Below, one piece after another: positions 12,578 to 21,012 of a DNA stretch of 64,000 bases. The stretch lies in assembly GCF_000466985.1 (NCBI RefSeq), contig NZ_BATC01000009.1, positions 1-64,000 of the forward strand, given 5' to 3'. A program made the position numbers and the translations under genes. The DNA comes from Brevundimonas abyssalis TAR-001. Lineage in GTDB: Bacteria > Pseudomonadota > Alphaproteobacteria > Caulobacterales > Caulobacteraceae. The notes under the pieces were generated by a model. It was not told the origin of the DNA. It worked only from the letters and a program-made list of their open reading frames with translations, and ran no database searches. Positions within the stretch are counted from its first letter, which is position 1; every line of letters begins with the position of its first letter.

Positions 12578-13270
12578 GTGAGCGGCGCACAGGAATCCAT
12601 CGAGACGGACGCCGCACCGGGCCTGCACTGGCCCGAGGTGCGCGCATGGGTGCAGGCCAACGCCGACCTGCTGACCCATGATCGCGCCCTGCTGGAAGAA
12701 CTGGGCCTGAAGACCACGGGGCCGAATGTGGTGGAGTTCGGCCGCGCCGCCCTCACACGCCTCGAAACCCTGATCGAACGGGAATCGGGCGCCCGGCGCC
12801 AGATCGAGGCCGTGGCCCGCGCCAATTTCGCCGCCCAGACCCAGACCCATGTGGCGGTGCTGGACCTGATGGAGTCCCGCAACCATTCCGACCTGGCCCG
12901 GCGGCTGGACGCCGCGGCCCTGGCCCGCTTCGGCCTGGCGGGCGCGGCCATCGCCCTGGAGAAGCCCGGCGGCGTGCCGTTCGGCTGGCGCGCCCTTGAG
13001 GCGGGCGCCGTGGACGGTCTGGTGGGCGCCGACGGCCTCGCCTGGCTGGGCCCCAATTTCGACGGGCTCGATCTGTTCGGCGGGGCCGAAGACGAGGTGC
13101 GCAGCGTCGCCCTGATCCGCATGGCCCCGTGGTCACCCGCGCGACCCGCCCTGTGCGCCTTCGGCTCGCCCGAGCCCGAGGGCTTCACCCCCGCCATGGG
13201 CTGCGAACTGGTGTCCTTCCTGACCCGGGTGGTGGAACGCATGGCCGAGCGATGGCCCATCCTCAACTGA
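12578..13270 (+). CDS. DUF484 family protein
   Basis: 230 residues starting with GTG. The N-terminal WPEVRAWVQANADLLTHDRA is the conserved helix of DUF484, followed by a coiled region and a GAF-like fold ending in FLTRVVERMAERW. The family typically sits directly upstream of xerC, as here, where the two genes overlap by 19 bases; its function is not established. The overlap suggests coupled expression with the recombinase. Confidence 0.85.
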   Translation: MSGAQESIETDAAPGLHWPEVRAWVQANADLLTHDRALLEELGLKTTGPNVVEFGRAALTRLETLIERESGARRQIEAVARANFAAQTQTHVAVLDLMESRNHSDLARRLDAAALARFGLAGAAIALEKPGGVPFGWRALEAGAVDGLVGADGLAWLGPNFDGLDLFGGAEDEVRSVALIRMAPWSPARPALCAFGSPEPEGFTPAMGCELVSFLTRVVERMAERWPILN

Positions 13271-14180
13271 CCGCCGATCAGGCCCTGACCGCGTGGCTGG
13301 AGCACCTGGCCCACGAGCGGCGGCTGTCGCCCCGCACGCTGGAGGCCTATGGCCACATCGGCCGCCACTACATCGCCTTTCTGGGCCGGCACCGGGGCGA
13401 GAACCCGGGCATCGCTGATCTGGGCACGGTGACGGCGGCGGAGGTGCGCGCCCATCTGGCCGAGCGCCGCTCGGGCGACCGGCCGCTCGGCGCCCGATCC
13501 CTGAACCAGACCCTGGCGGGCATCCGCAGCTGCATGATTTCCTCGACCGGCGCTGCGGCGTCCCCGCCCCCCAGATCGCCCTGGTGAAGGGGCCGCGCGC
13601 CAGATCCTCCCTGCCCCGCCCGGTCAGCGAGGATCAGGCGCGGGGCCTGATGGCCGAGCCGGAAACCGACACCGATCTGCAGCCGTGGGAGGCGGCGCGG
13701 GACAAGGCGGTGCTGACCCTGCTGTACGGCTGCGGCCTGCGCATCTCGGAAGGGCTGAGCCTGACCCGCGCTGACGCGCCCCTGCCCGAAACCCTGCGCA
13801 TCACCGGCAAGGGCGGCAAGACCCGGCTGGTGCCGGTCCTGCCCGCCGTGCGCGAGGCGGTGAACGCCTATGTGGCCGCCGCGCCCTTTCCCCTGTCGCC
13901 GGACGAGCCCCTGTTCCGCGCCCGGCGCGGCGGGGCCCTGAGCCCCCGGCATGTGCAGGCCACGGTCCAGCGGCTGCGCGGTCGGCTGGGCCTGCCCGCC
14001 TCCGCCACGCCCCATGCCCTGCGCCACAGCTTCGCCACTCACCTGCTGGGAGCGGGCGCCGACCTGCGCTCCATCCAGGAGTTGCTGGGCCACGCCTCCC
14101 TCTCCACCACCCAGAAATACGCCGCGGTGAACGCTGATCACCTTATGGGGGCCTATGCACGGGCCCATCCCCGGGCCTAA
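13252..14180 (+). CDS. xerC: Tyrosine recombinase XerC (one-base frameshift)
   Basis: Repaired length is 309 residues, normal for XerC. The N-terminal SAM-like domain begins LTADQALTAWLEHLAHERRL. Near 13530 the frame breaks; adding one C gives IRSLHDFLDRRCGV and continues without gap. Catalytic residues are all present: Arg in GCGLRISEGL, Lys in GKGGKTR, HALRHSFATH, GHASLSTTQ and the nucleophile in KYAAV. XerC with XerD resolves chromosome dimers at dif. Because the downstream part is perfectly conserved, a sequencing error is likely. Confidence 0.92.
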
Positions 14181-14213
14181 CGTCGGTTTTCCGCTGGGGG
14201 GCGGGAGGGGCGC

Positions 14214-15200
14214 ATGCGCCTGACGAGACGGTCCGCACTGACGGGTCTGGCGGGGGCCGCCCTGGCGCCAGGGCCTGCCCTTGCGCGGGCTCAGGTGATT
14301 GAAGGGGCGGGTCCTGATGGGCCGCCGCCCATCGATCCGACTGCGCTCCAGACCCTGTCCAATCTGGTCACGCGCATGGCCGTGCCGGTGCAGATCGCCG
14401 GCCAGGGTCCGTTCCACTTCGTCATCGACACCGGCGCGACGCGCACCACCCTTTCACGGGAACTGGCCGAGAGTCTGAACCTGCCGCCGGGACCGGAGGT
14501 GGTGGTGCATGGGGTCGTCAACGCCGAGCGGGCGGCGACCGTCGTCGTGCCCCGGCTGGATTTCGCCAGCAGCCGGATGCCCGATCTTATCGCGCCGGTC
14601 TTCCCCCGCGCCCGGCTGGGTGTCGACGGCCTGCTGGGCGTGGATGTGCTGGGCGACTATCGGCTGGTTTTCGACATGGCGGGCGAACGGGTCTCGCTGC
14701 TGCGCTCGCCCCGGGTCGCCTATGTCCAGCGCATGGACGTGGACGTCAGCCGCCTGAACCGCGCCAACGAACTGCGCGGCCATCGGGAGTACGGACAGCT
14801 GACCGTGACTGACGTGGCCGCCGACGGGGTGACTGTGACCGCCTTCATCGACAGCGGCGCCCAGCATTCCATCGGCAACATGGCCCTGTTCAACTCTGTG
14901 GCCGTCCAGCGGCCGTCGCTTCACGATCAGGTGTGGGAGACGCCCATCATCGGGGTGACGGGCCAGACCACCACCGGTCGGCTGGCCTATCTGCGGTCGT
15001 TACGCCTGGGGTCGGCGCGCGTGCATGACCTTCCGGTGCTGTTCGCCGACCTGCACGCCTTCGACGTATGGCGTCTGACCGACACCCCGGCCCTGCTGAT
15101 GGGGGCCGACATCCTGGGCATGTTCCGCAGCGTGACCATGGATTACGGCCAGATGCGCATGGTGTTCGGATCGAGACTCGCGCGGCGGGGGGATGGATAG
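14214..15200 (+). CDS. Exported double-domain retropepsin-like aspartyl protease
   Basis: 328 residues. MRLTRRSALTGLAGAA is a Tat-type signal. Two retropepsin-like domains follow: FVIDTGATRT at about residues 66-75 and AFIDSGAQHS at about 212-221, each followed by a GVDGLLGVDVLG or ALLMGADILG flap/hydrophobic-Gly motif. Two D-T/S-G motifs in one chain would let a single polypeptide form the two-lobed active site normally made by a dimer. Substrate unknown; export to the periplasm is inferred. GGGAGGGG lies before the ATG. It overlaps by eight bases a paralogue. Confidence 0.75.
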   Translation: MRLTRRSALTGLAGAALAPGPALARAQVIEGAGPDGPPPIDPTALQTLSNLVTRMAVPVQIAGQGPFHFVIDTGATRTTLSRELAESLNLPPGPEVVVHGVVNAERAATVVVPRLDFASSRMPDLIAPVFPRARLGVDGLLGVDVLGDYRLVFDMAGERVSLLRSPRVAYVQRMDVDVSRLNRANELRGHREYGQLTVTDVAADGVTVTAFIDSGAQHSIGNMALFNSVAVQRPSLHDQVWETPIIGVTGQTTTGRLAYLRSLRLGSARVHDLPVLFADLHAFDVWRLTDTPALLMGADILGMFRSVTMDYGQMRMVFGSRLARRGDG

Positions 15201-16193
15201 CACCACCATGACTTTGACCAGACGAAAGGCGGCGGCGGGCCTGACGCTTCTCGGGGGCTTCACCGCTTTCGGGCGAACCGTCGCGGCGCAGGCCCCGCCT
15301 GTTGCCCAGGACGCCCCGGCCGAGCCCGCCCTGGTCCTGACGGTGGTTCCCAATCTGATCACCCGTATGGCCGTGCAGGTGATGATCGGCGATGCCGGTC
15401 CCTATCGGTTCGTGGTGGACACCGGAGCGGGCCGAACCTCCATATCCCGGGAGCTGGCCGCAGAGCTGGGCCTGGCCCCGGGTCCGCCCGTCATCGTGCA
15501 CAGCATCCTGGACTCCGAGGTGACGTCGACGGCACGGGCGCCCAGCCTGTCGGTGGCCGACATCCGCGCGCGCGATCTGGTCATGCCCGTCTTCAGCCGC
15601 GCCCGTCTGGGCGTAGACGGACTGCTGGGCCTGGACGTGCTTGGCGGGCGGCGCCTGGTCTTCGATATCCTCGGCGAGGAGTTGCACATCACGCCCACCG
15701 GCTCCCGCCATCTACAGGCGCCGCGAAGCCGCCTGGGCGTGAGTGACGAGGCCGAGGTTCTGCGCGGACAACGGTGGTTCGGGGGGCTCACCATGGTCCA
15801 GGGCCGCGCCGATCGGGCGCCGGTTTCTGCGGTTCTGGACACCGGAGCCCAGTACTCCATCGGCAACCGGGCGCTCTACGATTCGATCGCGGTTCGCCGC
15901 CCGGCCACCATACAGCGCGCCATGCCGTTGACCCTGTACGGCGTGGCGGGTCAGCCCATGCAGGGGGATCTGGCCACGCTGAACGAGTTGCGGCTGGGCG
16001 GCGTCCGGATCACCAGCCTGCCGATCCTGTTCGCGGACCTGCACGTCTTTGACCTGTGGGAGGCTCAAGAGACGCGACGTTGCTGATGGGTGCGGACATC
16101 ATGGGGCTGTTCAGCCGGATCATCCTCGACTTCGGGAGCGACGAGGTGACCTTTCACACGGCCTCAAGGATCAGACCGCGGATTCCGCTGTAA
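15193..16193 (+). CDS. Paralogous double-domain aspartyl protease (one-base frameshift)
   Basis: Repaired length 333 residues; 318 if the ATG at 15208 is used, which begins directly with the Tat-like MTLTRRKAAAG. Domain 1 has FVVDTGAGRTS and GVDGLLGLDVLGG; domain 2 has AVLDTGAQYSIGN and, after repair of a missing base near 16074, TPTLLMGADIMGLFSRIIL. It aligns along its whole length with the preceding gene, so the pair arose by tandem duplication of an already duplicated domain. Its 3' end overlaps the convergent oxidoreductase gene by 23 bases. Confidence 0.72.
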
Positions 16194-17298
16194 GCGCGTC
16201 CGCCACCGCCTCGCCGATAGCCAGGGAGCTGGTCAGACCGGGGCTCTCGATGCCGAACAGGGCCATGAGGCCGGCGACCCCGTGCACCTGGGCGCCGTCC
16301 AGCCGGAAATCGCCCTGGGGCTCGCCCGGCCCGTGCAGCTTGGGCCGGATTCCGGCGTAGTCGGGCGACAGGGCGTTCTCGGGCAGGCCCGGCCAGAAAC
16401 GCCGGATGACCGCCTCGAACGCCTCGGCCCGGGCGGGATCGACGGCGTAGTCCTCAGTCTCGACGAAGGCCAGATCGGGCCCGAACACGGCCTGTCCGCC
16501 CAGATCCTTTCGGTAGTGGGTGCCCAAGGCGCCGGGGATGGGCGGCGGATAGATCAGCCGGTCGAACGGCGCCTTGCCCATCAGGCGGAAATAGACCCCC
16601 TTGCCCAGATGCCGGGCGGGGATGGCGTCCGCTGGATAGCCCTCCACCCGCGCCGCCGCTTCCTGGGCGCCCAGTCCCGCCGACAGCACCAGCAGGCGCG
16701 TGGTCAGTTCGGCGCCGGCCTCGCCGCCTGCGCACACCCGAAAACCGCCGTCCGGCAGCGGTTCGGCGGCCTCGAAGGGAGTGGCGGCGACCACCGACCC
16801 GCCCGCGTCCTCGATCTCTCCCTTCAGGGCCAGCATGTAGCCGTGGCTGTCGAACACCCCGCTCTCGGGCGACAGCAGGGCGCCGTGGCACGCCAGTTCG
16901 GGCTCCAGCGCCCGGACCTGTTCGGCGGTCAGCCGCGCCATGCCCTCTACGTCATTGGAGCGGGCCTGCTCCAGAATGGCGTCCAGACGCTCGACTTCAT
17001 CGGCCGCCGTGGCCACCACCAGCTTGCCGCACTTGCGGTGGTCGATCTTGCGGCTGTCCAGATAGGGCCACAAGGCCCGACGGCCTTGAACGCAGAACCG
17101 CGCCTTCAGGGAGCCGGTGGGATAGTAGAGCCCGCCGTGGACCACCTCGGAATTGCGCGAGGAGATTCCCTGGCCGATGTCGGGTTCGCGCTCCAGCACC
17201 AGCACGGTCTGGCCCCGCTTCGCCAGCGCCCGCCCGCAGGCCAGGCCGACGGCGCCCGCGCCCACCACCACCGCGTCGAAATCGAAGGGGGTGCTCAG
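16171..17298 (-). CDS. FAD-dependent oxidoreductase, L-2-hydroxyglutarate dehydrogenase-like
   Basis: About 375 residues with N-terminal dinucleotide fold VVVGAGAVGLACGRALAKRG and GGLYYPTGSLKARFCVQGRR, the pattern of DAO-family LhgO-type enzymes that oxidise 2-hydroxy acids. The C-terminus ends GIESPGLTSSLAIGEAVAD, the second FAD contact. The first GTG in frame (17271) would leave nothing before the Rossmann strand; the CTG at 17298, overlapping the kdsD stop as CTGA, gives STPFDFDAVVVGAG and fits relatives better, so I use it with caution. Substrate is inferred. Confidence 0.75.
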   Translation of the reverse strand: MSTPFDFDAVVVGAGAVGLACGRALAKRGQTVLVLEREPDIGQGISSRNSEVVHGGLYYPTGSLKARFCVQGRRALWPYLDSRKIDHRKCGKLVVATAADEVERLDAILEQARSNDVEGMARLTAEQVRALEPELACHGALLSPESGVFDSHGYMLALKGEIEDAGGSVVAATPFEAAEPLPDGGFRVCAGGEAGAELTTRLLVLSAGLGAQEAAARVEGYPADAIPARHLGKGVYFRLMGKAPFDRLIYPPPIPGALGTHYRKDLGGQAVFGPDLAFVETEDYAVDPARAEAFEAVIRRFWPGLPENALSPDYAGIRPKLHGPGEPQGDFRLDGAQVHGVAGLMALFGIESPGLTSSLAIGEAVADALTAESAV

Positions 17299-18287
17299 CT
17301 GACGTATCCCGCCTGGATCAACTCGGCGATGTGGGCCACCGCCACGGGGCGGCGGTCGTCCACCACGAACAGGTTGGCGATCTTGTTGGCGGCCAGCAGA
17401 TCGATGACCTCGCTCATGCGCGCGTCCGGCGTCACGGTGATGGGGTCACGACTCATGATGTCCGCGGCCTTCAGGCTGGTGATGTCGCGAAGGAAGGCCC
17501 GGCGCACGTCGCCGTCGGTGATCATGCCGATCAGGCGGCTGTCAGACTCCACGATGGCCACGCAGCCCTGACGCCCCTTGGTGATGGCCGAGACCACCTC
17601 GGCGAAGGCCGCGCCCTCGGGCAGGGTCACCGGCGGCTCGCGCTTGTCGCCCATCCACTCGCTGACCCGCTGCAGCCGCATGCCCAGCGATCCGCCGGGA
17701 TGCCTCTGCCCGAAGTCCTCGGCGGTGAAGCCGCGCTGGTCCATCAGCACCATGGCCAGGGCGTCGCCCAGCGCCAGGGTCATCAGGGTCGAGGTGGTGG
17801 GCGCCAGATTGTTGGGGCAGGCCTCGGCCACCCTGGGCATCACCAGGGGCACGGTGGACATGCGGTGCAGGAAGCTGCCCTCGCGCTGGGTCACCCCGAT
17901 CACCGGGATGCCATGGCGCTGGCAGAACAGCAGCGGATCGCGCAGCTCGCGGCTCTCTCCCGATGATGAGATGGCCAGCAGGGTGCAGTCGTCGCGCAGC
18001 ATGCCCAGATCGCCGTGGCTCATCTCGGCCGGATGCACGAAGAAGGCGTTGGTGCCGGTGGACGCCAGGGTGGCGGCGATCTTGCCGCCGATGTGGCCCG
18101 ACTTGCCCATGCCCGTGACCACCAGATAACCGGGGCGGCCCAGGATCACGCGGCAAGCCTCCACCAGCGGTTCGCCGAGGCTGTCGCTCAGGGCGGCCAG
18201 CGCCTCGATGTTCAGGGCCATCACCTCGCGGGCGCGAGCCAGCATGGCCTTGTCTTCCGCGTGGCCGTTTGGAGTGCTCGTGTTCAT
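17295..18287 (-). CDS. kdsD: D-arabinose-5-phosphate isomerase (KpsF/GutQ family)
   Basis: 330 residues: an SIS domain with VVTGMGKSGHIGGKIAATLA and ISSSGESRELRDPL, then two CBS repeats (about 205-325), the second including DIMSRDPITVTPDARMSEVI. The enzyme makes arabinose 5-phosphate, the precursor of KDO in lipopolysaccharide. The next genes on the strand include kdsB upstream, consistent with a KDO pathway cluster. Length and domain order are standard. Confidence 0.92.
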   Translation of the reverse strand: MNTSTPNGHAEDKAMLARAREVMALNIEALAALSDSLGEPLVEACRVILGRPGYLVVTGMGKSGHIGGKIAATLASTGTNAFFVHPAEMSHGDLGMLRDDCTLLAISSSGESRELRDPLLFCQRHGIPVIGVTQREGSFLHRMSTVPLVMPRVAEACPNNLAPTTSTLMTLALGDALAMVLMDQRGFTAEDFGQRHPGGSLGMRLQRVSEWMGDKREPPVTLPEGAAFAEVVSAITKGRQGCVAIVESDSRLIGMITDGDVRRAFLRDITSLKAADIMSRDPITVTPDARMSEVIDLLAANKIANLFVVDDRRPVAVAHIAELIQAGYVS

Positions 18288-18315
18288 GAACCGGCCATAG
18301 CCTATCCGCCCCGGT

Positions 18316-19038
18316 TCAGGCCAGCTTTCGCGCCGCCTCCAGGTCCGCCGGATTGTCCACCGACAGGGGCGCTTCGTCGATCACGGCGGCCCAGAGGCTC
18401 AGCCCCATCTCCAGCGCCCGCAGCTGCTCCAGCTTCTCGCGGCGCTCCAGCGGCGAGGGCGGAGCGGCGCAGAAAGCCTCCAACGCGGCGCGCCGGTAGC
18501 CGTAGACCCCCACGTGCCGCCACACCGGCCCGTCGCCGTACAGGGTGGAGCGGGTGAAGTAGAGCGCCCGACCGCTGCGTCCGGTCCCGTCCAGCGCCAG
18601 CACCGCCTTGACTACGTCGGGATTGGCCCGGTCCTCCGGCCCCGCCTCGGGCGCCACCAGGGTGGCGATGTCGCACGACGGCTCGCGCGCCATCAGTTCG
18701 GCGCACAGGCGGCTGATGGAAGGGCCCGCGAAGGGCATGTCGCCCTGCAGGTTGATGACCACGTCGTGCGCCCCGTTGGGGTCGATGGCGTCCAGGGCCG
18801 CCCGGATGCGGTCCGAGCCCGACGGCAGGTCCGGATCGGTCAGAACCGCGCGGCCGCCCGCCGCCTCCACCGCCTGCACGATCTCGGGATCGCCTGCCGC
18901 CACCGCCACCGGCAGGCCCGAGGCGGCCGCGGCCTCCCAGGCGCGCACGATCATGGGCTTGCCGCCGATGTCGGCGAGCGGCTTGTTGGGCAGGCGGGTG
19001 GCCGCCATGCGGGCGGGGATCAGGACCAGCGGATTCAT
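18316..19038 (-). CDS. kdsB: 3-deoxy-manno-octulosonate cytidylyltransferase
   Basis: 240 residues with the nucleotidyltransferase start PLVLIPARMAATRLPNKPLA, LTDPDLPSGSDRIRAAL, VINLQGDMPFAGP and HVGVYGYRRAALEAF, all typical of KdsB. It activates KDO as CMP-KDO for lipid A inner core assembly in the cytoplasm. The gap to kdsD is 28 bases, so the two form an operon. Confidence 0.94.
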   Translation of the reverse strand: MNPLVLIPARMAATRLPNKPLADIGGKPMIVRAWEAAAASGLPVAVAAGDPEIVQAVEAAGGRAVLTDPDLPSGSDRIRAALDAIDPNGAHDVVINLQGDMPFAGPSISRLCAELMAREPSCDIATLVAPEAGPEDRANPDVVKAVLALDGTGRSGRALYFTRSTLYGDGPVWRHVGVYGYRRAALEAFCAAPPSPLERREKLEQLRALEMGLSLWAAVIDEAPLSVDNPADLEAARKLA

Positions 19039-19075
19039 GCTCCGGCGCTAGCCCCGATCCGCTCCGCCTGCAAGA

Positions 19076-20233
19076 TCACTCATCCAGCGCCGCCGCCACG
19101 CGCGCCAGGAAGGCGTTGCGGGCCGCCGAACGGGCATTGCCCGTCGCCACCGGCCAGGCCGACAGGATCACCACCACCGCGCGGCGCTCCGGATCGATGT
19201 GGATCATCTGCCCGAAGATGCCCCGCGCCGCGAAGGTCCCGTCATCGAAGGTCCACCACTGATAGCCATAGCCCATGCCGGGCACGCCGATATCGGCCTG
19301 CCTCGAGGTCGCCTCGTCAAACCACCCCTCCGGAAGGATGGACCGGCCGTCCACGACCCCGTCCTCCAGCACCAGTTGTCCGACCCGGCCCCAGTCGCTC
19401 AGGGACGCCATCAGACAGCAGCCGGCGGCTTCCTGCCCGGCCGCGTCCACCATCCAGGCCGCGTCCCGTTCCATGCCGTAGGACCGCCAGATTTTTTCCG
19501 ACAGATAGTCCGCCAGGGTCCGCCCCGTGGCCCGGCTGACCAGCAGGCCGACCAGATTTGTCTCCCCCGAGCTGTAATGCCAGCGCGTCCCCGGCTCGGC
19601 GGCCCGCGCCAGCCCGCGCATGTAATACAGGGTCGGGTCCATGCCGCCGGTCTCGCGCGGCTCGAAGAAGCGCGCCACGTCGGAGTTGGCGTCCGTGTAG
19701 TCCTCGTTCCAGGCCGCGCCCGAAGTCATGGTCAGCAACTGGCGCACCGTGACCCCGTCATAGGCCCCGCCCGCCAGTTCCGGCAGATAGCGGGTGATGG
19801 GCGTTTCAAGGCTCTCGATGTGGCCGTCGGCGATGGCGGCGCCCACCAGGGTCGAGGTCAGGGACTTGGCCACTGAAAACGAGGTCCAGCGCCCCTCCGG
19901 CCCGAAATCCAGGCCATACCGCTCCAGCCGCACCCGGCCGTCCTGAAGCACGAGCAGGCCCGCGACCTTCTCGGCCTCCATGAAGGCGTCCACGTCCAGA
20001 TCCAGCGGCGCCCCCGGCGGCAGGGCGCGGACATCCCCGCCCGCCGCCACCGTGCGGTGCGGCGCGATCCGCTCCATGGCGCGGAACCCGGCCTCGCGCT
20101 CGGTCTGACTCCAGAACAGCACCTCGGACGGCCGCTCCAGCCGGGGCAGCCCATCGGAATGCGGCTCCGGCTGGAGCGCGCAGGCCGACAGAGCAAAGAC
20201 GGCCATGAGGCCGAGGATAGGACGACAGCGCAT
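19076..20233 (-). CDS. Serine hydrolase, class C beta-lactamase-like lipoprotein
   Basis: 385 residues. MRCRPILGLMAVFALSAC is a lipoprotein signal with lipobox LSAC. The catalytic SxxK is in TSFSVAKSLTST at about residue 119, the tyrosine motif in RWHYSSGETN (YSS instead of the common YxN), and a C-terminal GIFGQMIHIDP part replaces the KTG box. Such proteins are often esterases or peptidases rather than true beta-lactamases. It would be anchored in the periplasm. Substrate cannot be told from sequence. Confidence 0.82.
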   Translation of the reverse strand: MRCRPILGLMAVFALSACALQPEPHSDGLPRLERPSEVLFWSQTEREAGFRAMERIAPHRTVAAGGDVRALPPGAPLDLDVDAFMEAEKVAGLLVLQDGRVRLERYGLDFGPEGRWTSFSVAKSLTSTLVGAAIADGHIESLETPITRYLPELAGGAYDGVTVRQLLTMTSGAAWNEDYTDANSDVARFFEPRETGGMDPTLYYMRGLARAAEPGTRWHYSSGETNLVGLLVSRATGRTLADYLSEKIWRSYGMERDAAWMVDAAGQEAAGCCLMASLSDWGRVGQLVLEDGVVDGRSILPEGWFDEATSRQADIGVPGMGYGYQWWTFDDGTFAARGIFGQMIHIDPERRAVVVILSAWPVATGNARSAARNAFLARVAAALDE

Positions 20234-20257
20234 GGAAACCCCCTGTTGAGGGCCGAT

Positions 20258-20389
20258 CTATAGGCCGGGCGACGGCGCGCTGGAAACCGCAGTGGCCGGC
20301 GTGGCGCCGGCGCGGGCGTCGGCCATGACGGGAACGGCGCCGGCGCAGCTGGCGACGATCAACATGAAAAGGACGGCGAGCGGCTTCAT
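20258..20389 (-). CDS. Possible small exported peptide
   Basis: A 43-residue frame beginning MKPLAVLFMLIVASCAGAVP looks like a signal peptide with a lipobox-like ASC, followed by a short Ala/Pro/Ser tail. The same frame is open upstream, but the ATG at 20389 marks the hydrophobic segment. The ribosome binding site is weak. It could be a real small lipoprotein or chance. Confidence 0.3.
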   Translation of the reverse strand: MKPLAVLFMLIVASCAGAVPVMADARAGATPATAVSSAPSPGL

Positions 20390-20628
20390 GCCTGCAAGAG
20401 GGCCTCGATCGCCGCGCCGGATGCGTGATGACCGCGAATTCACATACTGATCAACAAAATGGCTTTTTCCACAAGGGTGTGCTAAGTGAGTGACACCCCA
20501 CGCGGTTCCCGTCGACCGCCCTCGCATCCCCGGCCCTTTTCGCCGCCTGCGCGCCTGAACCCTGAAGAGGGCGGCCGCGCGACGGTGTTTCTACCCTTGG
20601 ACCGGCGTCAGACCCGAAAGGACAAACG

Positions 20629-20949
20629 ATGGTCGAAGAAGGCTTCGTTCAACTCTACGTTCGCGATTTCGCCGCCATGGCCGCCCGCGCCGACGGCGGC
20701 CAGGACGTGGAGGAGGCGCTGACGCGTCGTGTCCGCGAACTGAAGTCTCACGCCGAACTGATGGACCGTCGCAAGACCCCCGGCCACCAGGCGGCGGTGG
20801 CCGAGCGCCTGATCTCTGAGTCCGAACGCACCCACGTGCGTCACGGCCGCATCGGCCCGGATGACGTGGAGGCGCTGGAGCGCCGCCGGGACTTCCTGCT
20901 GCGCGTCGCTGAAATGCTGCGCGAGGATCAGGCCGAACTGGCCGCCTGA
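20629..20949 (+). CDS. Conserved-looking hypothetical protein, helical
   Basis: 106 residues, rich in Ala, Arg and Glu, predicted mostly helical: MVEEGFVQLYVRDFAAMAAR then a run of charged helices (VEALERRRDFLLRVAEMLRE). AAAGGACAAACG precedes the ATG, a good ribosome binding site. No signal peptide or membrane segment. I do not recognise the family. The 240 bases upstream hold AT-rich stretches (20430-20475) that could be a promoter, but I see no clear box. Confidence 0.6.
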   Translation: MVEEGFVQLYVRDFAAMAARADGGQDVEEALTRRVRELKSHAELMDRRKTPGHQAAVAERLISESERTHVRHGRIGPDDVEALERRRDFLLRVAEMLREDQAELAA

Positions 20950-21012
20950 CCACTTTTCCCGCCACCAAATCAACGGTGAAGCGTTCCCGGTCGTCATACC
21001 CGGGAACACACC

